Origin: Bacteriovoracaceae bacterium | Lineage (GTDB): Bacteria; Bdellovibrionota; Bacteriovoracia; Bacteriovoracales; Bacteriovoracaceae | Assembly: GCA_029865945.1 (NCBI GenBank) | Contig: JARXAH010000094.1 | Location: 1-64,000 of the forward strand | Length of the DNA stretch: 64,000 nt | Direction of reading: 5' to 3' | In this document: one piece after another, positions 8,132-17,487 of the stretch | Numbering within the stretch: position 1 is the first letter of the stretch | Layout of the letters: the number at the start of each line of letters is the position of its first letter | Program-made: the position numbers and the translations under genes | The notes under the pieces: generated by a model | Seen by the model: the letters and a program-made list of their open reading frames with translations, nothing else | Databases searched by the model: none | Told to the model about the DNA's origin: nothing

Positions 8132-9521
8132 CCAAGCAAGCGCGACAATAATTCGCCGTTTTTAGTGATTCACTAATATCGTTAATATCTGTATAGATCA
8201 TATATTTTGCGCCAATACGTTCTGCAATTTGCTCTTCATTGAGTTTAGCGGCCATGAGTTCCTCGTAAGTAGAAAAATCAATGCCGTAATAACAAGGATG
8301 CCTTACCGGAGGACAAGAGCTCGCTAGAGAGACAGACTTCGCTCCTTGGGACAAAAGCATTTGAATAATTTTTTGCGATGTTGTTCCACGGACCACGCTG
8401 TCATCGACAAGTAAAATATTTTTATCTTTCACAATGGATTCCACTACGCTGAACTTTAAATTCACCACCGACTTTCTCGACGTTTGATTATTTTGAATAA
8501 AACTTCGTTGCACGTACCTATTTTTAAGTAGCCCTTCCCGATAAGGTATGTTGATGGTTTCTGCCACACCTAAGGCAGCGGCCCTCGAAGTATCAGGCAC
8601 CGGCATGACCACATCGAATGGAATAGAGTCTGGAAAACGATTTTTAATTTTTTTGCCCAATTGATATCCAAGCTTCACTCGCACATCGTAAACACTTTTT
8701 CCTTCCGCAACTGAATCAGCACTTGAAAAATAAATAAATTCAAACATACAAGGTCTAGGATTTGTGTCTGTTTTTCTCGGTGCCAAAATTTTAGATTTTA
8801 ATTTTCCGTCCTCAGTAATCCAAATTAACTCACCAGGATTTACGTCCCGAATATTTTCAAAACCTAAATACTTAAGAGCACAACTCTCCGAAGCAAACCC
8901 ATAACTCTTCTCCCCATTAAGTTGGGTTCGTTCTCCAAAAACGAGTGGCCTAATGCCATAAATATCACGCACCCCAAAAAGGCCGCTATCTCCGACCATT
9001 CCAACCAAGGCGTATCCACCATCGGCCTTAGCAAACACATTTTCCATGGCATCCACTAATGCACCCCATGCGCGCACCTCTTCCCCTAAGTGTAGGTTTT
9101 GAAACGAAGGCGCCATCAAATGCAAGATCGCTTCCAGGTCGTTATCCGTGGTGAAAGATCGCCGTTGTTGTAATAATTCTTGTTTCAATTTTGAATAGTT
9201 TGAAAGATTGCCATTTTGAACGATCGCCAATCCCACAGGATGAGTGAAAATTAATGGCTGCAAATCTGATTCTTTGACAGAACCCACGGTCGAATATCTT
9301 GCGTGTCCGATACTCATTCTCCCCGATATTTCAGAAGGAGTTACACCTCTAAAAACATCGGCCACTTGACCTAAGGCCTTTTTGCCTAAAAATCTTTTTT
9401 GCTCTTCAGAATAAGAAAGTATTCCCGCCGAATCCTGGCCACGATGCTGCAAAAGGGCCAGGCCTTGCATCACTTCTTGAGAGGCCATGGGAGTACCGAT
9501 AATTCCAACGACTCCACACAT
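8103..9521 (-). CDS. purF: PurF, amidophosphoribosyltransferase
   Basis: First committed step: PRPP plus glutamine to phosphoribosylamine. I place the start at 9521 so that the protein begins MCGVVGII, leaving Cys2 as the N-terminal glutaminase nucleophile. A longer frame begins at 9569 and would add 16 residues, but propeptides do exist in this family. The Ntn glutaminase domain has RGQDSAG, YSTVG and QNGNLSNY. The PRTase domain has ILLVDDSVVRGTT. Cysteines in RPCMFEF, HPCYYGID and CRACLDG match the 4Fe-4S ligands of the Bacillus-type enzyme. It is the first gene of the minus-strand arm and diverges from purK. Confidence 0.95.
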   Translation of the reverse strand: MCGVVGIIGTPMASQEVMQGLALLQHRGQDSAGILSYSEEQKRFLGKKALGQVADVFRGVTPSEISGRMSIGHARYSTVGSVKESDLQPLIFTHPVGLAIVQNGNLSNYSKLKQELLQQRRSFTTDNDLEAILHLMAPSFQNLHLGEEVRAWGALVDAMENVFAKADGGYALVGMVGDSGLFGVRDIYGIRPLVFGERTQLNGEKSYGFASESCALKYLGFENIRDVNPGELIWITEDGKLKSKILAPRKTDTNPRPCMFEFIYFSSADSVAEGKSVYDVRVKLGYQLGKKIKNRFPDSIPFDVVMPVPDTSRAAALGVAETINIPYREGLLKNRYVQRSFIQNNQTSRKSVVNLKFSVVESIVKDKNILLVDDSVVRGTTSQKIIQMLLSQGAKSVSLASSCPPVRHPCYYGIDFSTYEELMAAKLNEEQIAERIGAKYMIYTDINDISESLKTANYCRACLDGSYAYPKN

Positions 9522-9678
9522 AATTTTGTCTCGTTTTGTTTTTTTTATTATGAAAATTGATGACCTCATCCTATCATTCTTTCCTAAGGGCCGTAAGTAA
9601 TTGTTATAGATGATATAATTATTACTGAGATCGTTCGTCGTTCAACTATTTTTGGACAGATAGGATAGAATAGCTTTT
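9522..9678. promoter_or_regulatory. Divergent purF/purK control region
   Basis: AT-rich gap between the two purine arms. Toward purK there is a TATAAT at 9614-9619 without a convincing -35. Toward purF there is TTGAAC (9640-9645, read on minus) followed after 18 nt by TAATTA. Both assignments are by eye. No purine riboswitch or classical PurR operator could be recognised. Confidence 0.4.
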
Positions 9679-10824
9679 ATGATTGGAATATTAGGTGATG
9701 GACAGTTATCGTTGATGCTAGTGGAGGCCGCTTTGTCCCAGGGACAAGACATCGTTGTTGCAGGCGATGATGAGGATTCACCGGTGAGAAGAACTTACCC
9801 CGAATTACATATTTTAGATGATTACCCCAGCTTTTTTGCGAAGGCGCGAGTCGTAACACTAGAGAATGAATTTTATTCGATTCAGCAATTAAGAGCGTGG
9901 CAAAAAAAATATGCCTTCGAACTCATTCCCGATTTAAATAGCTTTGAGGCGATGGCCACCAAAGCGAATCAATTTAAATATTTTCAGAATCTGGGACTGC
10001 CCTTACCTAAGACGGCGGTGCTTCCGCTCTCGGCCGCGCAAAATGAAAATGATCATGAATTAGCGCTATGGATAGAGGCCAATCAATTTACTTTTCCATT
10101 GATGGTGAAAAAATCTTATGGTGGATACGATGGCTACGGAGTTGAGATTGCAAAATCTTGGGAGGATTTAAAATCCACGATTGCCAAATTTGAAGGGTCA
10201 AAATACGAATTAGTATTTCAAGAATTAGTCAACATCAAGCATGAATGCGCTCAATCCATCGTTCTTGATGGCAAAGGGCACGGCATTCTTCTTCCTCTCG
10301 TGCAAACATTCCAGCGAGATGGAATCTGTCACCTGGTTTCCACCGAACATCAATTATCAATGGAAGTGCAAAAACAAATTCAAAACATTTTTGCCAAATT
10401 AAAAAGTAGTACTCTTAAAGGTTTATTTGCCATTGAATTTTTTGTGACCCCTGATGATGTCGTACTCGTCAATGAATCTGCCCCGCGTCCTCATAATTCA
10501 CAACACATAACGACAGATGCCTGCCATAAGTCGCAGTTTGATTACTTAATTGAATTATGTGCTTACAAACCTATCAAAGATGAAACGGTGGTCGCACGTC
10601 CATCTCTCATGGTGAATCTGCTTGGAAAAACTTCCGGTGCAAAATATCAATTAAAAATGCCTGATATCGCTTCTGATTTTTTAGTGTATCCTAAGCTCTA
10701 TAATAAAAAATTATCCCGAGTGGGAAGAAAAATGGGACACGTAAATGTGTTGGCCAATAATCCAACGGCGATTACCAATTTGCTTTCTATTGGGGAAAAA
10801 ATCTTTCGAGAATATGATTTATGA
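9679..10824 (+). CDS. purK: PurK, N5-carboxyaminoimidazole ribonucleotide synthetase
   Basis: ATP-grasp enzyme that carboxylates AIR to N5-CAIR. At 381 aa it is normal size. It opens MIGILGDGQLSLML, the family's nucleotide-binding start (usually GGGQLG). The ATP-grasp part shows MVKKSYGGYDGYGV, FQELV and the metal-binding VNESAPRPHNSQH, a PurK hallmark. It overlaps purE by 4 nt (ATGA), so the two enzymes of step 6 are coupled. The ribosome-binding site is weak (AGGAT about 13 nt upstream). Confidence 0.95.
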   Translation: MIGILGDGQLSLMLVEAALSQGQDIVVAGDDEDSPVRRTYPELHILDDYPSFFAKARVVTLENEFYSIQQLRAWQKKYAFELIPDLNSFEAMATKANQFKYFQNLGLPLPKTAVLPLSAAQNENDHELALWIEANQFTFPLMVKKSYGGYDGYGVEIAKSWEDLKSTIAKFEGSKYELVFQELVNIKHECAQSIVLDGKGHGILLPLVQTFQRDGICHLVSTEHQLSMEVQKQIQNIFAKLKSSTLKGLFAIEFFVTPDDVVLVNESAPRPHNSQHITTDACHKSQFDYLIELCAYKPIKDETVVARPSLMVNLLGKTSGAKYQLKMPDIASDFLVYPKLYNKKLSRVGRKMGHVNVLANNPTAITNLLSIGEKIFREYDL

Positions 10825-11324
10825 GTACGATTTTTATTTCTGTTCACACCCAAGTGGCGATCATCATGGGAAGTGACAGCGATTGGCGAATCATGCGCCA
10901 AGCTTTTGAAGTCTTAGAATCTTTTGAAATTTCTTGTCATAAACAAGTTTTATCAGCTCACCGAACACCTGAAGATTTAAGTTTATTTGCGAAGGCCTGC
11001 GAAGCGGCCAAGGTGAAAGTCATTATTGCCGGTGCTGGCGGCGCGGCCCATTTGCCCGGAATGATGGCGGCCTTCACCATCATTCCCGTGATCGGAGTCC
11101 CCATTAATACCACTTCGCTTCAAGGATTAGACGCACTTTATTCCGTGGTGCAAATGCCTAAAGGAATTCCTGTGGCGACGGTGGCCATCGATCAAGCGAC
11201 GAATGCCGGAATTTTGGCCACTCAAATTTTAGCAAGCTTCGATGAGGAGTTAAAAGAAAAAATTCTTGCCTACCGCCATAAAATGAAGCAAGAATCACGA
11301 GAGAAAACCAAAAACTTAATTTAA
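10821..11324 (+). CDS. purE: PurE, N5-CAIR mutase (class I)
   Basis: Converts N5-CAIR to CAIR. It is 167 aa with the three class I signatures: IMGSDSDW near residue 15, SAHRTP near residue 45 and AGAGGAAHLPGM near residue 70. Pairing with PurK supports the class I (N5-CAIR-using) assignment. The first ten residues before QVAIIMG are a short extension. The start overlaps the purK stop. Confidence 0.96.
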   Translation: MSTIFISVHTQVAIIMGSDSDWRIMRQAFEVLESFEISCHKQVLSAHRTPEDLSLFAKACEAAKVKVIIAGAGGAAHLPGMMAAFTIIPVIGVPINTTSLQGLDALYSVVQMPKGIPVATVAIDQATNAGILATQILASFDEELKEKILAYRHKMKQESREKTKNLI

Positions 11325-11335
11325 AAAATATCCCT

Positions 11336-12625
11336 ATGATTAATCGCTATGAAGTAAAAGACTTAAGTATCCTTTGGGAAGACAAAAATAAATTCTCCCA
11401 GTATTTGAGAGTGGAAATCGCTCTCCTTAAGGCCTTGGAATGGTCAAAAAAAATTCCTACTGGTTGCGCGGCCGCCTTTGAAAAAGTAGAAATTAAACCA
11501 GAGCGCATTGAAGAAATCGAAAAAATCACTCATCACGATGTAATTAGTTTTTGCACGAGTATCACGGAGCAAGTTGATCCTAAGTGGTCTAAGTATTTTC
11601 ACTTTGGGGCGACGTCCTCAGATATCATTGATACGGCACTTTCACTTCAAATTCGCGACTCGCTAGCACTGGTCGTTTCAGATTTGAAGCAAGTCCTCAA
11701 CGAACTAAAAAAGAAAATTGAAACCACAAAACACATTCTTGCCATCGGTAGATCTCATGGAATGCACGGTGAGCCCTTAATTTTTGCGCAAAAATTTTTA
11801 AATTTCTTTCAGGAATTTCAAAGACGACTTGATGATTATGAACGCGCTACCCAATTAGAAATTACAGGCCAACTTTCTGGTGCCGTTGGTAGTTACACCA
11901 TCCTTGGCCCAGAAATAGAGGCCTACGCGCTCAATTTGCTTAAACTCCCCGTGGAGAAAACGAGCTCGCAAGTGATTTCACGCGACCACATTGCAAAAAT
12001 TGTTTCTATTGGCGCACTGACGGCCTCTGCTTTAGAGCGCATGAGTGTGGAACTCAGACAGCTTCATCAATCGGATGTGGGTGAAATTGAGGAAGGTTTT
12101 GCAGCAGGCCAAAAGGGCTCGTCGACCATGCCTCACAAAAAAAATCCCATCGCTGCCGAAAATTTAAGTGGTATTGCTCGCATTATAAAATCTCATATGC
12201 AAGTCGCCTTAGAAAATAATGTGCTTTGGTATGAGCGCGATATTTCTCATTCTAGTGCAGAGCGACTGTTTCTCCCTGATCACTTTGGGCTTCTTTGTTA
12301 CGCTCTAAGACGCATGGCCCGCACGCTGCAAAATTTAGTGATCAAGGAAGAACGTATCGCTTCAAAAGTGAAACAAAACCCGCAAGTTTTATCTAGCTAT
12401 ATTTTACATCAACTCATCTTGACTCAAGATAAAACCAGAGAAGAGCTCTACCAGATCGTTCAAGGTGCCTTCTTTAAAGCGATGGGTAAGGACAATTTCT
12501 TAGAAATTGTGAAGCAAGAGCTGCTCGAGCAAAATATCAACTTAAAAAATCTTGAAATTTCCTGGGATTCTCTTGAGTCCCATTATAAGTCGATGTTTGA
12601 AGAAATTTTAAAGCGCTCACACTAA
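11336..12625 (+). CDS. purB: PurB, adenylosuccinate lyase
   Basis: Fumarase/aspartase superfamily lyase that acts on SAICAR and on adenylosuccinate. At 429 aa it is typical of the short bacterial form. It starts MINRYEVKDLSILW and carries the signature GSSTMPHKKNPI at about residues 262-273, with FGATSSDIIDTA and GRSHGMHGEP earlier. It lies 11 nt after purE and ends the plus-strand purine arm. Confidence 0.96.
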   Translation: MINRYEVKDLSILWEDKNKFSQYLRVEIALLKALEWSKKIPTGCAAAFEKVEIKPERIEEIEKITHHDVISFCTSITEQVDPKWSKYFHFGATSSDIIDTALSLQIRDSLALVVSDLKQVLNELKKKIETTKHILAIGRSHGMHGEPLIFAQKFLNFFQEFQRRLDDYERATQLEITGQLSGAVGSYTILGPEIEAYALNLLKLPVEKTSSQVISRDHIAKIVSIGALTASALERMSVELRQLHQSDVGEIEEGFAAGQKGSSTMPHKKNPIAAENLSGIARIIKSHMQVALENNVLWYERDISHSSAERLFLPDHFGLLCYALRRMARTLQNLVIKEERIASKVKQNPQVLSSYILHQLILTQDKTREELYQIVQGAFFKAMGKDNFLEIVKQELLEQNINLKNLEISWDSLESHYKSMFEEILKRSH

Positions 12626-12679
12626 GCACACCAGACGAACACATTTACCAAAATCTGTTACTGCAACTAAAACTAAAAA

Positions 12680-13486
12680 CTAATAAAAAACTAGATCGAA
12701 AATTACTTTAGTCACCACCCCGCTACCGCTAGCGCCATTCACAGTAACTTGAGCAATTTTAAAATTTGCGACTTTCGTGTTATCTGATTGATAGGATCCT
12801 AAGCCAGCGGCAAATCCATCGCTCTTCGTAGGGTCAATGACTCCACCCAATTTACAAATTGGATTAATATATTTATTTCCCGTACTTGATCTATAGCTGC
12901 AAATAACGGTGTTATCAAAAATTAAATATAATTTTTGTCCATTACCAGCATTTCCACCTGGCCGAATATTGATAACCGCTGGCAACATCACATTACTAAT
13001 TAGTCCTAGCGAAATTCTAGCGTCATACCAACGAGACCCACCTGATCCCCCATTTTTCTTTGTGGCCGTAAATGAAATGTGATCTGAAAATTCTTGAGCG
13101 TTGGCCACTACCTCATGATCTACTCCTACTGTCATCAGTTTTCCTACGCATCCCGCAGGAACGTGTTCGTAGTAATCTTCAAAATCACAATCGTCCTCGT
13201 CTCCACCATGAGTTGGTGAAGGCGAAGGCGTGAAAGATGCGGTAGGAATAAAAGTGGATGTTGCTGTTGCTGTTGGTGTGGGATTTGAGGTAGGAGTTTC
13301 CGTCACCCCCGGTCCAGGAACTATTTCTGTTGGGCCAGGCCCTAAGGCAATCCCCCCTCCTCCAGAATCGGGAGTTGTGGCCTTGATGTAGGCATTATTT
13401 TTTGAACAACCAATCAAAACTCCGATCATAAAAAGAGCACTGATTGCAAAAAATTTCGCCATGATTTTACCCATCCCTAATTTCAT
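12680..13486 (-). CDS. Lipoprotein with Thr/Pro-rich linker, unknown function
   Basis: 268 aa with a type II signal peptide ending LIGC (Cys near residue 27). Met5 and Met9 are alternative starts. The mature protein opens with a glycine patch and then a low-complexity linker of about 45 residues rich in Thr, Pro, Ser and Ala. This is followed by an acidic Cys-containing segment (DEDDCDFEDYYE) and a C-terminal domain of about 150 residues with Gly- and Asn-rich beta-type sequence. The layout suggests a surface-exposed globular domain held off the outer membrane by an extended linker. I do not recognise the domain. The gene is convergent with purB. Confidence 0.75.
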   Translation of the reverse strand: MKLGMGKIMAKFFAISALFMIGVLIGCSKNNAYIKATTPDSGGGGIALGPGPTEIVPGPGVTETPTSNPTPTATATSTFIPTASFTPSPSPTHGGDEDDCDFEDYYEHVPAGCVGKLMTVGVDHEVVANAQEFSDHISFTATKKNGGSGGSRWYDARISLGLISNVMLPAVINIRPGGNAGNGQKLYLIFDNTVICSYRSSTGNKYINPICKLGGVIDPTKSDGFAAGLGSYQSDNTKVANFKIAQVTVNGASGSGVVTKVIFDLVFY

Positions 13487-13524
13487 CGTACCCGGACTTC
13501 CTTGTTCACATCAAGCGACATTAC

Positions 13525-14907
13525 TTACCTGACTTGTCTTGATACTTTAGCAATCACACTGCTATTTGCATCTAGTATTTCAAAAACATAATCTCCCTTC
13601 GGCAAGACTGCATAGAACTCACGCTTATCAAAATCAAAGGGGCCTAGATTTAAGGATTGCCTATCATCAGACTTGATTCTTACTTTCTTTGGAACTCGCT
13701 TCAATTTTGATAATTCCCCTTGAACATCATAAAACCCAGCTCCTTGACGTACTTGTTCCATTAGTTGAATCATAGATTCTTTATTTCTTTGATAGTATCC
13801 TGGAATTTTTGAATAACTTGGATACTTCTCTTGGGATAATTCAATGGTCAACTGAAGATCACCATATTTGAGATAAGACCAATCTTGCATCCCACCTTTA
13901 ACCGCGTACCAATCTGCCCCCTCGGTGATGCCATCTCGAAATTCGGTAGATTGAAACATTTCAGAATTTTTTCTTGCGTATTTTCTAGAAATCTCTTGGA
14001 GAAATTCATCTAGCGGATGTCTCGTTGTCGTATGATCCCAAGGATAATTGACGACCACTGCTCCCCCATGAAAATTGGCAGACAAAGCAAAGTGCCTCGA
14101 TTTTTGAAACTCCATAACCAAGTTGGTCTCTTTCGCAATCGCCTCTGGTCTAAGATAAAAACTTTGCTCAAAGCTTTTCTCCCCAGGTACCGTCAAAGGG
14201 GGAAAATTGCGATTGAGATCGACGCCTATCGCATTAGCTCTTTGCTTAAGAAAAGAGCCGTCCGGGTTCATCGAAGGCATAATAAATAGTTCCGTATTTT
14301 CAATTAAGTTTTTTATCCTCGGTCTACCGGCCACATATTCTTTCGCTAAATCTTCCACTAACATCGTAGTCAATTCACGTCCCACAATTTCATCGCCATG
14401 CATGCTGGAAATATATTTAAATTCTGGTTCTGCTTCATCCACTTCCACGTTATCGGAAATTTTCATCACCCATAGATCCCTTCCTTGGATGGATTTTCCA
14501 ATGGAAAATAATTTTAAAATTTTGGGATACTTAAGCGCCAGTTGCTTTAATTTTTCTTGAAATTTTTCAAAAGAAGGGTATTCGAGTGCTCGCTTAAAAT
14601 TCTTTAATTCCAGTTGTTCTAATTTTTGATGCCTGACTTGCAACTGATCAAGAGTTTTCCCTAAACCCTCTGGGCCATAAATCTCAAATCCATGCTGGCT
14701 GTGATGATCGATAATAAATGATGGCGATTCAGAGAGGGTTTGCGCTACTGAGGGATCACTCGAATGGACGTAATAGGATTCTTCGATAAAAGAGCGGGGA
14801 AATTTCTTGGCCATTTCGGCATTACGGGCAAATCCCGAATAAAGAAATAGAAACTGAAAAACAACTGACAGACCGACGATCCCAACTCTTTTTCCCTGCT
14901 CGCTCAT
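13525..14907 (-). CDS. Secreted M14-family zinc carboxypeptidase
   Basis: Metallocarboxypeptidase, probably exported to the periplasm or outside. I use ATG 14907 because AAAGGAG sits 7 nt upstream; a frame from 14952 lacks such a site. A hydrophobic signal segment covers residues about 8-26. Numbering from this start, zinc ligands His170 and Glu173 lie in HGDE, DLNRNFP supplies substrate-binding Asn/Arg near 232-233, His280 lies in NFHGG, and the catalytic Glu356 lies in TIELS. The last 80 residues look like the beta-sandwich (transthyretin-like) domain that follows many M14 peptidases. Confidence 0.9.
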   Translation of the reverse strand: MSEQGKRVGIVGLSVVFQFLFLYSGFARNAEMAKKFPRSFIEESYYVHSSDPSVAQTLSESPSFIIDHHSQHGFEIYGPEGLGKTLDQLQVRHQKLEQLELKNFKRALEYPSFEKFQEKLKQLALKYPKILKLFSIGKSIQGRDLWVMKISDNVEVDEAEPEFKYISSMHGDEIVGRELTTMLVEDLAKEYVAGRPRIKNLIENTELFIMPSMNPDGSFLKQRANAIGVDLNRNFPPLTVPGEKSFEQSFYLRPEAIAKETNLVMEFQKSRHFALSANFHGGAVVVNYPWDHTTTRHPLDEFLQEISRKYARKNSEMFQSTEFRDGITEGADWYAVKGGMQDWSYLKYGDLQLTIELSQEKYPSYSKIPGYYQRNKESMIQLMEQVRQGAGFYDVQGELSKLKRVPKKVRIKSDDRQSLNLGPFDFDKREFYAVLPKGDYVFEILDANSSVIAKVSRQVR

Positions 14908-15264
14908 GATATCTCCTTTATCATTTTTTAACCAAAATTTGCCACCAACCATCTGAAAGAACGATTGGATGGTAACAATCTTGCGGCCTAGATTTTATCG
15001 CGTCTACGGTGAATTCTTTGTTCTGGTTTCATGTAAGAAAATGTTAATTTTTGATGATAGATGAATATGCAAATACGTACTATAAGGCTTGGCAAGGAAC
15101 CCGATAGCGATTCATTTTTTGGAGCTGCCTTACTTAAGAACTCTTGCCTTGTTCATCCTTAAAAATTTCACCACCACCACCACTCACCAAAATTTTTTCC
15201 CACCAGCTCCATTTTCATTTAACAATTAGTATCCAAGTTCTTCATTCTTGATTTTAATAGGAGG
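14908..15264. other. Intergenic region between divergent genes
   Basis: About 357 bp between the carboxypeptidase and the glycosyltransferase. It holds a run of ACC triplets around 15170-15188 and an inverted GGCAAG/CTTGCC pair (about 15091 and 15144). No gene, tRNA or clear promoter could be assigned. It probably carries both divergent promoters. Confidence 0.5.
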
Positions 15265-16344
15265 GTGAATAAAAACTCTCTTTCTATTTTATGTTTTAGC
15301 CCCTACTTGGGAGGCATGGAGCTCGACTCCCTTAAGCTTGCCAACTTGCTACATGAGGAATTTGCCGTTCGCTTAATTGTTCGCAAGGGCACCAAGCTTC
15401 ATGAGCGGGCGATCTCCCAAACAAGGCCTTACCCAGTTATCGACATTGGTTTTCGAGGAAGTTTTGATCCACGATGCGTTTGGGCGTTAAAAAAAATATG
15501 GAATGACGAGGGCAAGGCAGGGCCTGTAATTTTTCTGGGCGCTTCAGAATTGAAATCAATTTACTTTGGGCTCCAAGAAAATCAAATTTGCGTTGTTCGC
15601 CATGGAACGACAAAGCATCACAGCAAAAAAGATTTTTTTCATCGTTGGCTCTATCAAAAAGTGACTCATCATGTAGCGCTAGGCGAACACTTAAAACAAA
15701 ATGTGTTGCAAATTTTTCCTGGCCCCAAAAAGTGTCATGTCATTAGGCCCTCTACTCTCCTTAACAAAGATTTGAAAAATTTAGAAACTAGTGGCCCTCC
15801 ACGTATTCTCATCTTCGGAAGAGTGATGAAAGAAAAAGGCGTGGAGGATGGCATTCTTGCCTTATCTAAAATTTTAAAGCTGGGCCTCGATTTTAAACTT
15901 ACCATACAAGGGCCATGTGATGATGAGGCCTATCTTGCGATCTTAAAAAACATGACCAAAGAGAATGAATGGGAAGAAAAAATTCAATTTCTCCCAGGGA
16001 CTACGGACGTCGCTTCGGTTTATCAAAATCATGATCTTTTACTTTTTCCTAGCTATGGCGAGGGTTTTCCTAATACATTAGTCGAGGCCCTTTGGAGTGG
16101 TCTCATGCCTATCGTCTATGAGAATACTTGCTTTCCAGAATTTCAAGCTTTAGGTTTTGAGATGGAAATGTCTAAAGATAGAGATGTGAACGACTTAAGC
16201 ATAAAGCTTAAGGACGCGCTTCAAAAATGGAACGAAAAGAAAAAAGAAATTTCTTCACATAATAAAAACTTGGCCCAATTGTTATTTTCACCAGATCGTG
16301 AAAAACAAGAATGGGTAAAATTACTTCAAAATATTAAAGGTTAA
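15265..16344 (+). CDS. Glycosyltransferase family 4-like protein
   Basis: 359 aa with GT-B architecture. The N-terminal Rossmann half opens SILCFSPYLGGME. The C-terminal half begins at RILIFGRVMKEKG and ends with the retaining-GT4 nucleotide-sugar motif LLLFPSYGEGFPNTLVEALW, in which the E-x7-E glutamates are present. The substrate is not predictable. The GTG start is odd: an AGGAGG at 15259-15264 directly abuts it with no spacer, and no better in-frame start exists until Met18. It is followed after 3 nt by an aminotransferase, so the pair may act on one sugar or cell-surface compound. Confidence 0.85.
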   Translation: MNKNSLSILCFSPYLGGMELDSLKLANLLHEEFAVRLIVRKGTKLHERAISQTRPYPVIDIGFRGSFDPRCVWALKKIWNDEGKAGPVIFLGASELKSIYFGLQENQICVVRHGTTKHHSKKDFFHRWLYQKVTHHVALGEHLKQNVLQIFPGPKKCHVIRPSTLLNKDLKNLETSGPPRILIFGRVMKEKGVEDGILALSKILKLGLDFKLTIQGPCDDEAYLAILKNMTKENEWEEKIQFLPGTTDVASVYQNHDLLLFPSYGEGFPNTLVEALWSGLMPIVYENTCFPEFQALGFEMEMSKDRDVNDLSIKLKDALQKWNEKKKEISSHNKNLAQLLFSPDREKQEWVKLLQNIKG

Positions 16345-16347
16345 TTT

Positions 16348-17487
16348 ATGGATTACATAAGAATGCCCATCGAAATTGAGGCCCCAGAAGAAAAAGGTTA
16401 CAGCAACTTAAAGTATAATTTGACCGAGAGTTCCTACCAAGATCAAATCCTGAGCAATCTCTCTATTGAACTCAAAAATTTAGCGCTCTCCTATATTGAT
16501 CACCGAGGAAATCCCAAACTCAGAGAATTAATTCTCAGTTCATCCAAAAAAGCAAAGATCGAAGACGTTCTCATCACGCCGGGTGCGGCAGGTGCATTAT
16601 TTTTTGTGGCCAATGCCCTTCTCGACCCGAGGACTCAAGACGAAATCATTGTTGTTAGCCCTAATTATGGAACCAACCTGATAACGCCAAAAATTTTAGG
16701 CGTAAAATTAAGAGAAATTCACTTAAGTGCAAAAAATCATTTTGCTATCGATTTAGATCTAGTGAAAAATTCCCTCAACTCAAAAACTAAATATGTTTCG
16801 ATCACTAACCCGCACAATCCCACTGGAACCGTAGTTCCAGCGGCCACGATTAGATCTCTTATTGCCTTATGCGAATCCCATAAAATTCCCCTTATTATTG
16901 ATGAAACGTACCGTGATATGATGTATCAAGATGATGGAATTTTTTGGGCCGATGAATCTCCTAACGTTATTACCATTAGTTCCTTATCCAAAACTTATGG
17001 AGTTCCCGGAATTAGAATTGGTTGGTCTATCTGCCGAGATCCCCAATTAAATGAAAAATTTTTGGCCGTGAAAGAGCAAGTCCTCATTTGTAATTCGGTC
17101 GTAGATGAAGAAATTGCAAGACAAGTCTTAGACAAGAAGCAGGAGTTACTGCCGAAAATAAAACTAGATATTGAAAATAGATTTCAGTTGGTAAAAACTT
17201 GGATGAAAGACATGGAGTCCAAAAATTATTTTACTTGGGTTCAACCTGCGGGTGGAGTTGTTTGCTATCCGAAGATGGTCGGCGGAAATGAAGAAGTATG
17301 GAAACAGTTTTATCATACGATTGAATCCAAATATGAAACCTTTGTGGGGCCGGGCCACTGGTTTTATGAAAGTGATCAGCAATTTAGATTGGGCTTTGGG
17401 TGGCCAACCATCGATGAACTAAAGGCCGGTTTAGAAAATTTAAGTAAAGCGAGAGCGGATTTAAAGAAATTATTTGATGCACCTTAG
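16348..17487 (+). CDS. Class I/II PLP-dependent aminotransferase
   Basis: 379 aa fold type I enzyme. Visible motifs are TPGAAGALF (cofactor phosphate site), NPHNPTG near residue 157, DETYRDMMYQ, and SSLSKTYGVPGIRIGW near residue 210 with the Schiff-base Lys. The C-terminal Arg region FRLGFGW is also present. Substrate is unknown. Its start is 3 nt after the glycosyltransferase. Its 3' end overlaps the convergent PLD-family gene by 18 nt. Confidence 0.88.
   Translation: MDYIRMPIEIEAPEEKGYSNLKYNLTESSYQDQILSNLSIELKNLALSYIDHRGNPKLRELILSSSKKAKIEDVLITPGAAGALFFVANALLDPRTQDEIIVVSPNYGTNLITPKILGVKLREIHLSAKNHFAIDLDLVKNSLNSKTKYVSITNPHNPTGTVVPAATIRSLIALCESHKIPLIIDETYRDMMYQDDGIFWADESPNVITISSLSKTYGVPGIRIGWSICRDPQLNEKFLAVKEQVLICNSVVDEEIARQVLDKKQELLPKIKLDIENRFQLVKTWMKDMESKNYFTWVQPAGGVVCYPKMVGGNEEVWKQFYHTIESKYETFVGPGHWFYESDQQFRLGFGWPTIDELKAGLENLSKARADLKKLFDAP

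Noticed and set aside
9630-9645. PurBox-like sequence between purF and purK (about 7 of 9 matches to CCGAACAWT on the minus strand)
   Set aside because: A single imperfect match without the partner box at the expected distance is weak in AT-rich DNA.
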